Positions 1-7,569 of a stretch of DNA of 25,629 bases are shown here, piece after piece (position 1 is the stretch's first letter; each line of letters starts with the position of its first letter). The notes under the pieces are model-generated. The model saw only the letters and a list, made by a program, of their open reading frames with translations, did no database searches and was not told the origin of the DNA. This DNA is from an uncultured Collinsella sp. (GTDB taxonomy: Bacteria > Actinomycetota > Coriobacteriia > Coriobacteriales > Coriobacteriaceae). The DNA lies in NCBI GenBank assembly GCA_902492755.1, contig CABUNB010000033.1, positions 1-25,629 of the forward strand, given 5' to 3'. A program made the translations under genes and the position numbers.

Positions 1-59
1 GCAGGGGAAACGTGTTTTGGCGGAAAAGGCCGCCGCAGGCGGACTTTTTCGACAAGCTG

Positions 60-89
60 AGAGCCCGTCCGGGGGGACGGGCTCTTTTT
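60..89 (+). terminator. Rho-independent terminator of an upstream gene outside the window
   Basis: An 11-bp perfect stem (60-70 with 75-85) closes a GGGG loop and is followed by a run of five T on the plus strand. No complete gene precedes it here, so it probably ends a plus-strand transcript from left of the window. The minus strand has no T tract after the stem, so it would stop the GGGtGRT transcript less well. A weaker GC-rich hairpin followed by TTTTT lies just before it (about 27-49). Confidence 0.85.
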
Positions 90-100
90 CATGCGGAAAC

Positions 101-1102
101 TTACTTGCTGGCTTCCTCAATAGCCACAGCCACAGCCACGGTCGCGCCGACCATGGGGTTGTTGCCCATGCCGATGAGACCCATCATGTCGACGTGCGCA
201 GGCACGGAGGAAGAACCGGCGAACTGGGCGTCGGAGTGCATGCGGCCCATGGTGTCGGTCATGCCGTAAGAGGCAGGGCCGGCGCCCATGTTGTCCGGGT
301 GCAGGGTACGGCCAGTGCCGCCACCAGAAGCGACGGAAAAGTACTTCTTGCCAGCCTCGAGGCGCTCCTTCTTGTAGGTGCCAGCGACGGGGTGCTGGAA
401 GCGCGTGGGGTTGGTGGAGTTACCGGTGATCGAGATGTCGACGTTCTCGTGCCACATGATGGCAACGCCCTCGCGGACGTCGTCGGAGCCGTAGCAGTTA
501 ACGGCAGCGCGGGGACCATCGGAGTAGGGGATGGTCTCGACGACTTTGAGCTCGCCCGTGTAGTAGTCGAACTGGGTCTTCACATAGGTGAAGCCGTTGA
601 TGCGGGCGATGATCTGGGCGGCGTCCTTGCCCAGACCGTTAAGGATAACGCGCAGCGGCTTCTTGCGAGCCTTGTTGGCGTTTAGAGCCAGGCCGATAGC
701 GCCCTCAGCGGCAGCGAAGGACTCATGGCCGGCCAGGAAGGCGAAGCACTCGGTGTCGTCGGAGAGCAGCATAGCGCCCAGGTTGCCGTGGCCCAGACCG
801 ACCTTGCGGTCCTCGGCGACGGAGCCGGGAACGGTGAAGGCCTGGATGCCCTCGCCGATGATGGCGGCAGCCTCAGAAGCGGTCTTGGCGCCACGCTTGA
901 CAGCGAGAGCGCAACCGAGGGTGTAGGCCCACTCGGCGTTCTGGAAGGCGATGGACTGGGTGTTGTTGACGATCTCACGCGGGTTGAAGCCCTTGTCGGT
1001 GCAGATCTGCAGAGCTTCCTCGAGGGAGGCGATGCCGTTGTCGGCGAGGCACTTGTTGATCTTGTCAGCGCGGCGCTCGTAACCTTCGAACGTAACAGTC
1101 AT
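101..1102 (-). CDS. GGGtGRT family protein
   Basis: This 333-residue protein carries the motif GGGTGRT at residues 260-266, the signature that names the uncharacterised GGGtGRT family. The sequence is rich in short glycine turns (GLGHGNLGAM, GMGNNPMVGA) and shows no signal peptide or membrane segment, so it should be cytosolic. It lies 18 bases downstream of the NifU-like scaffold gene on the same strand, and a purine-rich site (GGAGGGAAA) precedes the ATG, so the two are probably co-transcribed. The biochemical function is unknown. Its place beside an Fe-S scaffold and near the suf operon suggests a role in iron-sulfur or metal-cofactor metabolism, but this is inference from context only. 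The family assignment is firm because of the motif and the length. Confidence 0.9.
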   Translation of the reverse strand: MTVTFEGYERRADKINKCLADNGIASLEEALQICTDKGFNPREIVNNTQSIAFQNAEWAYTLGCALAVKRGAKTASEAAAIIGEGIQAFTVPGSVAEDRKVGLGHGNLGAMLLSDDTECFAFLAGHESFAAAEGAIGLALNANKARKKPLRVILNGLGKDAAQIIARINGFTYVKTQFDYYTGELKVVETIPYSDGPRAAVNCYGSDDVREGVAIMWHENVDISITGNSTNPTRFQHPVAGTYKKERLEAGKKYFSVASGGGTGRTLHPDNMGAGPASYGMTDTMGRMHSDAQFAGSSSVPAHVDMMGLIGMGNNPMVGATVAVAVAIEEASK

Positions 1103-1120
1103 AGTTATTTCCCTCCCTTT

Positions 1121-1855
1121 CTACTCGTGAACCGGGAACACGCTGGCGACGGAGTGAGTCTCCTCGTCGGTGCGCGGGTCGATGTACTTGGCAGCGTTCT
1201 CCCACTGACCATAGTGGCCCATAGCGCCAGCGATGGCCTCCTCGGGGGTCTTGCCGGCCTTGACGGCGTCGGTGAACTTGCCGAGGTTCAGGAACTCGAA
1301 TGCGATGATCTCGTTCTTGTCGTTGAGAGCCATGCGGGTGACGTAGCCCTGAGCGAGCTCGAGGTAACGAGCGCCCTTGGCCTTGGTGCCGAACATGGTG
1401 CCGACCTGAGAGCGAAGGCCCTTGCCGAGGTCGTCGAGGGAGGCGCCCACGGGCAGGCCGCCCTCGGAGAACGCGGTCTGGCTGCGGCCGTAAACGATCT
1501 GCAGGAAGATCTCGCGCATAGCAACGTTGATGGCGTCGCAGACGAGGTCGGTGTTGAGGGCCTCGAGGATGGTCTTACCGGGAAGGATCTCGGAAGCCAT
1601 GGCGGCAGAGTGGGTCATGCCCGAGCAGCCGATGGTCTCAACGAGGGCCTCCTCGATGATGCCGTCCTTGACGTTCAGCGTGAGCTTGCAGGCGCCCTGC
1701 TGAGGTGCGCACCAACCCACACCGTGCGTAAGACCGGAGATGTCGGAAATCTCCTTAGCCTGGACCCACTTGCCCTCCTCGGGGATGGGTGCGGGGCCGT
1801 GGTATGCACCCTTGGCAACGGGGCACATGTTCTCCACTTCCTGTGAGTACTGCAT
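1121..1855 (-). CDS. NifU-like iron-sulfur cluster assembly scaffold protein
   Basis: This is a 244-residue protein from the chosen ATG at 1855, which has a strong upstream site (GAGAGGAGAGG). A longer in-frame start at 1939 lacks such a site and would add a low-quality 28-residue leader. Cysteines at residues 11, 49, 56, 77 and 106 stand in or near a NifU_N/IscU-like context. The TIGCSGMTHSAAMASEIL stretch around residues 74-91 matches the usual GxGC-x-S-x-AS segment with substitutions. The C-terminal half (about 130-244) is not seen in ordinary IscU or SufU, so this is a longer variant scaffold. It probably holds a nascent Fe-S cluster for transfer. It forms a two-gene unit with the GGGtGRT gene downstream. 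It differs clearly from SufU at 3125-3559, so the organism carries two scaffold-type proteins in this block. Confidence 0.8.
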   Translation of the reverse strand: MQYSQEVENMCPVAKGAYHGPAPIPEEGKWVQAKEISDISGLTHGVGWCAPQQGACKLTLNVKDGIIEEALVETIGCSGMTHSAAMASEILPGKTILEALNTDLVCDAINVAMREIFLQIVYGRSQTAFSEGGLPVGASLDDLGKGLRSQVGTMFGTKAKGARYLELAQGYVTRMALNDKNEIIAFEFLNLGKFTDAVKAGKTPEEAIAGAMGHYGQWENAAKYIDPRTDEETHSVASVFPVHE

Positions 1856-1948
1856 GCCTCTCCTCTCTATCGTGTTGGCGTCCCGTCTGGGGGTCGTGGC
1901 TGGCGATTGCCGGGCGACCCTTCGAAAGGGACATGACATGCAGCCCCT

Positions 1949-1954
1949 ATAATA
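1949..1954 (-). promoter_or_regulatory. Putative -10 box for the scaffold-GGGtGRT operon
   Basis: Read on the minus strand the bases are TATTAT, followed by a purine-rich start region and a leader of roughly 85 bases to the ATG at 1855. No good -35 box is visible 16-18 bases upstream, so an activator or an extended promoter would be needed. Low confidence. Confidence 0.3.
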
Positions 1955-2052
1955 CCGCGAAATGCACGGAATATTCGGCGAACGGCTCAGTTTTCGTAGC
2001 GAGAAGTCCGGAAGTTTTAATTGAAGCGGTTTAACTCTATATTCTGTGGTCG

Positions 2053-2075
2053 CGAACCTCCGTAAAGGGGGTTCG
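2053..2075. repeat. 9-bp hairpin upstream of the RAYT gene
   Basis: CGAACCTCC (2053-2061) and GGGGGTTCG (2067-2075) pair over nine positions with one T-G wobble around a GTAAA loop. No T tract follows, so it is not a standard terminator. It lies about 185 bases before the RAYT start. It could be an RNA structure in the leader, or a REP-like substrate of the transposase. Confidence 0.45.
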
Positions 2076-2258
2076 TCTTGGGCAAGCTTTTGGTCAGCTC
2101 TTGTATGCGTTGCGGGGTCTGACCTGTTTCAACGGTGCCGTTCGCCGCCCGTTTACCGCCTTTGGCCGCGCGAGTGTATTGTTTTGCGTGAATGTTTTGA
2201 TGGCACGCTTCAATCGTGCTGTATTGGATGGCAATCAGATCCCGGCGAAGGGAGCGCC

Positions 2259-3059
2259 ATGCAGCGCGTTTGGAGAACGGTTACCGGCTTTTACCATGTC
2301 TGTGCCCGCGGTGTGGGCAAGCAGCTCATCTTTGAGGGTGATGAAGACCGGTGGGAGTTTTTGGAGCTGATGCGCGAGTGCTGCCGCGAGGCGGGCGTGA
2401 CGGTTATCGCCTGGTGCCTTATGGGCAATCACGTGCATCTGGTGCTTGCAGATTACGAGGACGCGATGAGCGCGGCGATGCACCGGCTGCTTTTGACGTA
2501 CGCGCGGCGGTTCAATAAACGCACGGGGCGCACGGGTCATCTGTTCCAGAACCGTTTTGACCGGCGCTCGCTCGATACCGACCGTTATCTAATGGCTGCC
2601 ATTCGCTATGTTCACGCTAATCCGCAGGAGGCGGGTATCGCCCTGATCGAGCGTTATCCCTGGAGCAGCTTTGCCGAGTATCTGAGAGCGTATGACAACG
2701 ATACGACGAGGGGATTTTCGGACCCTTCTTGTGTGCTCGAGCTCTTTGAGTCTGCCAAGGGGTTTCTGGATTACTCTCTGTCGATGCCCGATGGTTCCGA
2801 TCCGGTGATTCACGATATGGATGAGACAGAGTGGGAGTGGCGTGCGTTTGCCGACAAGATGGCGAAGCGCCTGGGTGTGCCGCTCAACGAACTCAAGACC
2901 GTAGCACCCGCGCGGCGAGACGGAATCGTTTTCGCCCTGCACGATGGCGGCTACACGGTGCGCGAGATCGAACGGTATACGGGAATCAGCAAGAGTACCG
3001 TCTCTCGTATCGTGCGCGCTTATGCGCGGGTGAATGCTCAGGCTGAGGGCTCGGAATAG
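2259..3059 (+). CDS. REP-associated tyrosine transposase (RAYT), Y1/IS200-like
   Basis: This 266-residue protein belongs to the Y1_Tnp (IS200/RAYT) group of HUH endonucleases. The metal-binding HVH sits at residues 58-60 in MGNHVHLVL, and the likely nucleophilic tyrosine is Tyr117 in RYVHANP. The C-terminal third (about 195-255) adds a helix-turn-helix-like segment, with GYTVREIERYTGISKSTVSR at about 231-250, found in many RAYTs but not in classical IS200 TnpA. I chose the ATG at 2259 because the conserved TGFYHVCARG segment begins ten residues later; the 71 codons before it look like untranslated leader. RAYTs are usually single-copy, nick or bind REP palindromes, and move little on their own. 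The end of the gene lies 55 bases from a 29-bp palindrome at 3115-3143, a possible cognate element. The frame is intact and the key residues are present. Confidence 0.88.
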   Translation: MQRVWRTVTGFYHVCARGVGKQLIFEGDEDRWEFLELMRECCREAGVTVIAWCLMGNHVHLVLADYEDAMSAAMHRLLLTYARRFNKRTGRTGHLFQNRFDRRSLDTDRYLMAAIRYVHANPQEAGIALIERYPWSSFAEYLRAYDNDTTRGFSDPSCVLELFESAKGFLDYSLSMPDGSDPVIHDMDETEWEWRAFADKMAKRLGVPLNELKTVAPARRDGIVFALHDGGYTVREIERYTGISKSTVSRIVRAYARVNAQAEGSE

Positions 3060-3096
3060 AAAATGGCCGAACCACTCTTGTCAAGCGATTCGGCCA
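3058..3096 (-). terminator. Terminator of the suf operon
   Basis: TGGCCGAA (3064-3071) and TTCGGCCA (3089-3096) form a perfect 8-bp stem around a 17-base loop. Read on the minus strand the stem is followed directly by TTTTCT, as expected for the end of the suf transcript. On the plus strand the following bases are AACAAAATT, so it would be a poor terminator for the RAYT gene, whose stop codon overlaps the tail. Confidence 0.65.
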
Positions 3097-3114
3097 ACAA
3101 AATTCTTAAGATTT

Positions 3115-3143
3115 GGGACAAATACTACTGATTATTTTGTCCC
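3115..3143. repeat. 29-bp palindromic repeat, copy 3 (sufU 3' end)
   Basis: GGGACAAA (3115-3122) and TTTGTCCC (3136-3143) are perfect 8-bp inverted arms around 13 bases. Read on the minus strand it matches copy 1 at 8501-8529 in about 25 of 29 positions. The 18 bases CTTAAGATTTGGGACAAA at 3105-3122 recur exactly at 8535-8552. The element overlaps the last codons of sufU. It is either a REP-like element tied to the adjacent RAYT or a regulator binding site. Confidence 0.75.
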
Positions 3144-3559
3144 GTGAGCATGCCGTCGAGGGTGCGCCAGGCGAGCTCGGCGCATTTGACGCGGGCGGGC
3201 ATGTGCGAGATGTCCTGGAGTTGGGCGGCTTCGTCCAGGTCTTCCAGGTCTTCCTCGGAGAGCTGCTCGCCGCGGATCATGGCGAGGAAGAGCTCTGCCA
3301 GGCGGCGAGCTTCCTCGACGGTCTCGCCGGTGATGAGGTCGGCCATGATGTCGGCGCTTGCCTGGCTGATGGCGCAGCCGTGACCGGTAAAGGAGGCCTC
3401 CTCGATCACGTTGTTCTCGACACGTAGCTGCAGAGTGAGTTCGTCTCCGCAGCTGGGGTTGATGCCGTCGTGCTCGTGCGTGGGGGCATCCATCTCGTAC
3501 TTGTAGTCGGGGTGCGAGTTGTGCTCCATAAATGTGGTGGAGGTGTACAGATTACCCAT
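3125..3559 (-). CDS. sufU: SufU: sulfurtransferase/scaffold partner of SufS
   Basis: This 144-residue protein has the three SufU cysteine motifs in order: NPSCGDEL, GHGCAISQASAD and VKCAELAW. In characterised SufU proteins these cysteines and the Asp of CGD bind zinc and take persulfide sulfur from SufS. The insertion between the second and third motifs is also typical of SufU rather than IscU. The ATG at 3559 overlaps the end of sufS by eight bases (ATGGGTAA), so the two genes are translationally coupled and probably made in matched amounts. It is the last gene of the suf operon. The last codons lie inside a 29-bp palindrome, so the C-terminus (GQNNQ) may have been remodelled by insertion of that element. 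High confidence. Confidence 0.93.
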   Translation of the reverse strand: MGNLYTSTTFMEHNSHPDYKYEMDAPTHEHDGINPSCGDELTLQLRVENNVIEEASFTGHGCAISQASADIMADLITGETVEEARRLAELFLAMIRGEQLSEEDLEDLDEAAQLQDISHMPARVKCAELAWRTLDGMLTGQNNQ

Positions 3560-4877
3560 TGAACGTGCTCCAAACGTGATGCAGGCCGGCGATGAACTTG
3601 TCGATGTCGGCCTTGTCGTTGTAGAAGACCACGCTGGCGCGGCAGCAGGCAAGGTTCTCGACGCCCAGCCAGGTGAGCAGCGGCTGCGCGCAGTGGTGAC
3701 CGGCGCGGATGCAGACGCCGTCCATGTCCATGATGCTCGCGACGTCGTGAGGGTGGATGCCGCGGACGTTAAAGCTCACGACCCCGTGGTGGTTATCCCA
3801 GTAGATGGAGCCGATGATCTGGACAAAGTCGAGCTGCATGAGCTCGCCCATCAGGTAGTGGACGAGTGCCTGCTCGCGTGCCTGGATGTTCTCGTAACCC
3901 ACGGTGTTGACCAGGTAGTCGAGTGCCGCACCCGTGGCGAAGATGCCGGCGGCGTCCTGCGTGCCGGCCTCGAACTTCTCGGGGACAGGAGCCCAGACAG
4001 CGTCCTGCTCGGTGACCGAATCGATCATCTCGCCGCCGGTAAGCATGGGCGGCATGGCGTTGAGCAGGTCCATCTTGCCCCACAGCACGCCGATGCCCAT
4101 GGGGCCCATGGCCTTGTGCGCGCTAAAGGCAAAGAAGTCGGCGCCCAGGTCGGCCACATCGACCGGCATGTGCGGCAGCGACTGCGCGCCGTCGACGACC
4201 AGATAGCCGCCGTACTTGTGCACGAGCTTGCCGAGATTCTTGACCGGGTTCTCGACGCCCAGCACGTTGGAGACCTGTCCCACGGCCAGGATCTTGGTCT
4301 TGGGACCCACCTTGGCAAGAACCTCCTCGGTGGTGAGCTGGCCGGTCTTGGTGGGGTAGAGGTAGACGAGCTTGGCGCCGGTCTCGCGGCAGACCTGCTG
4401 CCACGGAATCAGGTTGGAGTGGTGCTCCATGATAGTGATGACGACCTCGTCGCCCGGTTCGAGCACTGTGGGCGCAAAGCTCTTGGCGACCAGGTTGAGC
4501 GACTCACTCGTGTTGCGGGTGAAGACGATCTCGTTGGCGTTGGGGGCGCCGATGACGTCGGCGATTTGCTGGCGGACCTTCGCGATGGCCTCGGTGGCCT
4601 CGACGGACAGCGAGTACAGGCCGCGCAGGGGGTTGGCGTTCATGCGCTGGTAGAAATCGCGCTCGGCGTCGAGCACGCAGGCGGGACGCTGCGCGGTGGC
4701 GGCACTATCGAGGAAGGCGATCTCGGGATGCTGCTGGAACAGCGGGAACTGTGCCTTGTAGGGGTTGGTCTCGATGTCTACGGTAGGCCAGCCGCGCGAG
4801 GCCTCGTCGCTGGCGTCGAGCTCCATGGGCTCGGGGGCGGTACAGGTGTCGCATTTAACGTGCTCGGTGTCGATCAT
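3552..4877 (-). CDS. sufS: SufS cysteine desulfurase
   Basis: This 441-residue class V aminotransferase-fold enzyme is PLP-dependent. It takes sulfur from L-cysteine to give alanine and an enzyme persulfide, the sulfur source for Fe-S cluster assembly. The PLP-binding lysine is Lys255 in FSAHKAMGP. The catalytic cysteine is Cys396 in RAGHHCAQPLL, the short-loop form typical of SufS. TIMEHHSNLIPW (148-159) carries the conserved cofactor-site histidines. The protein is some 30 residues longer at the N-terminus than usual SufS; the extra part is acidic and contains a C-x2-C pair (Cys9, Cys12). The ATG at 4877 overlaps the sufD stop as ATGA, which supports this start and tight coupling. The cytosolic partner is SufU, encoded next. 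Confidence 0.95.
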   Translation of the reverse strand: MIDTEHVKCDTCTAPEPMELDASDEASRGWPTVDIETNPYKAQFPLFQQHPEIAFLDSAATAQRPACVLDAERDFYQRMNANPLRGLYSLSVEATEAIAKVRQQIADVIGAPNANEIVFTRNTSESLNLVAKSFAPTVLEPGDEVVITIMEHHSNLIPWQQVCRETGAKLVYLYPTKTGQLTTEEVLAKVGPKTKILAVGQVSNVLGVENPVKNLGKLVHKYGGYLVVDGAQSLPHMPVDVADLGADFFAFSAHKAMGPMGIGVLWGKMDLLNAMPPMLTGGEMIDSVTEQDAVWAPVPEKFEAGTQDAAGIFATGAALDYLVNTVGYENIQAREQALVHYLMGELMQLDFVQIIGSIYWDNHHGVVSFNVRGIHPHDVASIMDMDGVCIRAGHHCAQPLLTWLGVENLACCRASVVFYNDKADIDKFIAGLHHVWSTFNG

Positions 4878-6145
4878 GCGAGCTCCTCTTCAAAGTTGTC
4901 GATCAGGTTGTTTCCCAAGCGGACGACGGCGGCGCGGGTACGCTCGTCGGTGGCGGAAAGCGCGGCGTCCTCCAGCTTGGCGCGGATGAACAGGTCCTCG
5001 GCGGCGTTTTGGTCAAGGCCGCGGCAGGCGAGGTAGAACAGCTGCTCGTCGCGGACGTGACCGATGGTGGCGCCGTGGTTGCCGGCGACGTCGTCCTCGT
5101 CACAGAGGATGACAGGGACGGTTTTGTTGTCGACGCCCTTGTTGGCGAGCAGCACTGTCTCGCGCTCGGTGCCGGTTGCGCCCTTACAGCCGTGCACGAG
5201 GTCGATGGTGCCGCGGTAGACCTTCTTGGACGTGCCGGTCAGCACGCCGTTGGCGTCGATCTCGCACTCGGTCTTGCGGCCGCGGTGGCGCAGTTCGTAG
5301 TTAAAGTCGCGCACCTGCTCGCGAGCGCCCAGGTAGTCGGTATCGATGGTGACCTTGGCGGTATCGCCCAGCAGGTCACCGGCAAGGCCAGTGGCGCTGG
5401 CGCCGGCACCCAGGACGGTGTGCTGCACGTTGACGCGAGCGCCCTCGTCCAAAAACAGACCGGTGTCGTCGAGTGCGATCCAGCTATCGTCGAGCGTCTG
5501 CGTGCAGTTCACATTGACGGTGGCGTACTCGTGGGCGCACACACGCAGTGCGGAGCCCACGACGCCCTCGCCGGCAACGGGAGAGTCCAGGGCGATGTGC
5601 AGGTCGAGCGTGGCCTGCGGACGGGCGACGACGTCGATAGCGGCAATCGCAGCCGCTGCGTTGACGCCGCTCACGCGAATGGTAGCCGTGGCGTGCTTAT
5701 ATGCGGGCACATCGATGACGATGCGCTTAGTGGCGTGGTCGGCCAGGTAGGCGTAGGCGGCCTCGCCCATGCCGGTTTCGAAGGTCTCGGCGGGGGAGAG
5801 CTCCTCCTCGAGCTTGATGGCTCCGGCCTGGTAGACGGAGGTTGCGGGCACGTCGAGCTCGGTCTCGGGCGTGATGCGCGCGCGATCGGCGGCATCGCCG
5901 GGGGCGGAGGCGCGGCGCTCGGGGAAGCGCTCGGCCATGGCGTTCATGGCGGTGTCGAACGCGTCGTCCGCGCCGAGGAACTGCTCGTCCAGGCCCTCGA
6001 CCTCCACGGCCTCGGCAGGAGCGGTGGCAAGCTCGTCGGAAAGTTCGAGCTTGGTCTGGTTCATCTTCAGCCAGCCCCAGGTAGCTGCGGGCATCGCATT
6101 GACCTGCTCAAGCGTGGTAGCAGCGGTGTTCGTGGTCTGTTTCAT
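4874..6145 (-). CDS. sufD: SufD subunit of the SufBCD scaffold complex
   Basis: This 423-residue protein has the SufB/SufD core fold signature in its C-terminal half: RGTIDLVHGCKGATGTER near 315-332 and NHGATIGHVRDEQLFYLACRGL near 365-386. SufD pairs with SufB on the SufC ATPase dimer to build and release Fe-S clusters. The histidine of NHGATIG is the equivalent of the conserved SufD His that lines the cluster site. The neighbouring cysteine of the E. coli protein is not present. The N-terminal 150 residues are variable and alanine-rich, as is usual. The start overlaps the sufB stop by one base (TAATG), and the end overlaps sufS by four. The lower conservation compared with SufB and the order B-D-S support SufD. 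Confidence 0.92.
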   Translation of the reverse strand: MKQTTNTAATTLEQVNAMPAATWGWLKMNQTKLELSDELATAPAEAVEVEGLDEQFLGADDAFDTAMNAMAERFPERRASAPGDAADRARITPETELDVPATSVYQAGAIKLEEELSPAETFETGMGEAAYAYLADHATKRIVIDVPAYKHATATIRVSGVNAAAAIAAIDVVARPQATLDLHIALDSPVAGEGVVGSALRVCAHEYATVNVNCTQTLDDSWIALDDTGLFLDEGARVNVQHTVLGAGASATGLAGDLLGDTAKVTIDTDYLGAREQVRDFNYELRHRGRKTECEIDANGVLTGTSKKVYRGTIDLVHGCKGATGTERETVLLANKGVDNKTVPVILCDEDDVAGNHGATIGHVRDEQLFYLACRGLDQNAAEDLFIRAKLEDAALSATDERTRAAVVRLGNNLIDNFEEELA

Positions 6146-7557
6146 TATCCGATCGCTCCTTCCATCTCGAGCTTGATCAGGTTGTTCATCTCAACGGCGT
6201 ACTCCAGCGGCAGCTCCTTGGAGACCGGGTTGGCAAAGCCGTTGACGATCATGGTGCGTGCCTCTTCCTCCGAGATGCCGCGGCTCATGAGGTAGAAGAC
6301 CTTGTCGTCGCCGATGCGGCCGATGGTTGCCTCGTGGCCGATGTCGACGTTCTTGGCGCGGATGTCCATGGCGGGGATGGTATCGGAGCGGCTCTGGTCG
6401 TCGAGCATGAGCGACTGGCAGCTCACGGTTGCCTTGGAGCCTTCGGCCTTGGGCGTGGCCACGATAGAGCTGCGGAAGGTCTGGATGCCGCCGCTCTTGG
6501 AGATGCCCTTGGTCTCGACGGTCGCCGAGGTTTCGGGCGCGTTGAGCACGACCTTGCAGCCGGTGTCGAGGTTCTGGCCCGCGCCGGCAAAGGTGATGCC
6601 GGTAAAGCTCGAGCGGGCGCGGCGGCCGTTGAGCACGCTCATGGGGTAGAGGTAGCCCACGTGGCTGCCGAAAGAGCCGCTGATCCACTCGATGTCGCCG
6701 TCCTCGTCCACGCGCGCACGCTTGGTGTTGAGGTTGTACATGTTCTTGGACCAGTTCTCGATGGTCGAGTAGCGCAGGTGCGCACGCTTGCCCACAAAGA
6801 GCTCGACGGCGCCGGCGTGGAGGTTGGCCACGTTGTACTTGGGCGCGGAGCAACCCTCGATAAAGTGCAAGTCGGCGTCGTCCTCGACAATGATGAGCGT
6901 GTGCTCAAACTGGCCGGCGCCCTTGGCGTTAAGGCGGAAGTAGCTCTGCAGCGGGAAGTCCAACTTGGTGCCCTTGGGCACGTAGACAAACGAGCCGCCC
7001 GACCACACGGCGCCGTGCAGGGCCGCAAACTTGTGGTCGGTGGGCGGGATGAGCGTCATAAACTTCTCGTGGATGAGCGGCTCCCACTGCGGATCGTGCA
7101 GGGCCTCCTCGATGCCGGAATAGACGATACCCATCTTGGACGCGGTGTCCTGCATGTTGTGGTAGACCAACTCGGAGTCGTACTGCGCGCCGACGCCCGC
7201 CAGGTAGCTACGCTCGGCCTCGGGGATGCCCAGGCGCTCAAAGGTGTTCTTGATGTCGTCGGGCACCGACTCCCAGTCGTGCTTTTGGTCGGTGTTGGGC
7301 TTGACGTAGGTGACGATGTTGTCCATGTCCAGGCCCTCGATGGAGGGGCCCCACGTCGGGTCGGGGAAGCGGTTGAAGATCTCGAGGGACTTGAGGCGCA
7401 GGTCGAGCATCCACTGCGGCTCGTCCTTCTTGGCGCTGATCTCGCGCACGATGTCGGGCGTGATGCCGGCGTCGAGGCGCTCGAATCCCTCCTCGCCATA
7501 GGTGAAGTCGTAGAGGCTGCGGTCGATGTCCGCGACCTCGGTGCGGTTCTTGGTCAT
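6145..7557 (-). CDS. sufB: SufB subunit of the SufBCD scaffold complex
   Basis: This 470-residue protein is near the usual SufB length and is highly conserved throughout. Recognisable stretches include VGAQYDSELVYHNM, GGSFVYVPKGTKLDFPLQSYFR, EGCSAPKYNVANLHAGAVE, SCQSLMLDDQSRSDTIP and GHEATIGRIGDDKVFYLMSRGI. SufB is the main scaffold on which the nascent cluster is assembled, using persulfide delivered from SufS/SufU and ATP hydrolysis by SufC. The ATG at 7557 lies 12 bases after sufC, with GGGGCGACGCA upstream as a modest ribosome site. The stop overlaps the sufD start. No lesion is seen. Confidence 0.96.
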   Translation of the reverse strand: MTKNRTEVADIDRSLYDFTYGEEGFERLDAGITPDIVREISAKKDEPQWMLDLRLKSLEIFNRFPDPTWGPSIEGLDMDNIVTYVKPNTDQKHDWESVPDDIKNTFERLGIPEAERSYLAGVGAQYDSELVYHNMQDTASKMGIVYSGIEEALHDPQWEPLIHEKFMTLIPPTDHKFAALHGAVWSGGSFVYVPKGTKLDFPLQSYFRLNAKGAGQFEHTLIIVEDDADLHFIEGCSAPKYNVANLHAGAVELFVGKRAHLRYSTIENWSKNMYNLNTKRARVDEDGDIEWISGSFGSHVGYLYPMSVLNGRRARSSFTGITFAGAGQNLDTGCKVVLNAPETSATVETKGISKSGGIQTFRSSIVATPKAEGSKATVSCQSLMLDDQSRSDTIPAMDIRAKNVDIGHEATIGRIGDDKVFYLMSRGISEEEARTMIVNGFANPVSKELPLEYAVEMNNLIKLEMEGAIG

Positions 7558-7569
7558 TGCGTCGCCCCT

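Larger units (their letters stand above)
1856..2258. other. Divergent intergenic region between scaffold gene and RAYT gene
   Basis: These 403 bases separate the minus-strand scaffold gene from the plus-strand RAYT gene. They hold the putative scaffold promoter (-10 TATTAT on the minus strand at 1949-1954), a small CCCTT/AAGGG hairpin within the scaffold leader near 1918-1930, and a 9-bp hairpin at 2053-2075. Open frames here lack ribosome binding sites and recognisable content. The rest shows nothing I can name. Confidence 0.5.

Noticed and set aside
17..685. Long plus-strand frame opposite the GGGtGRT gene
   Set aside because: It is antisense to a gene with a clear family motif and has the Val/Gly/Ala-rich content typical of GC-rich shadow frames.
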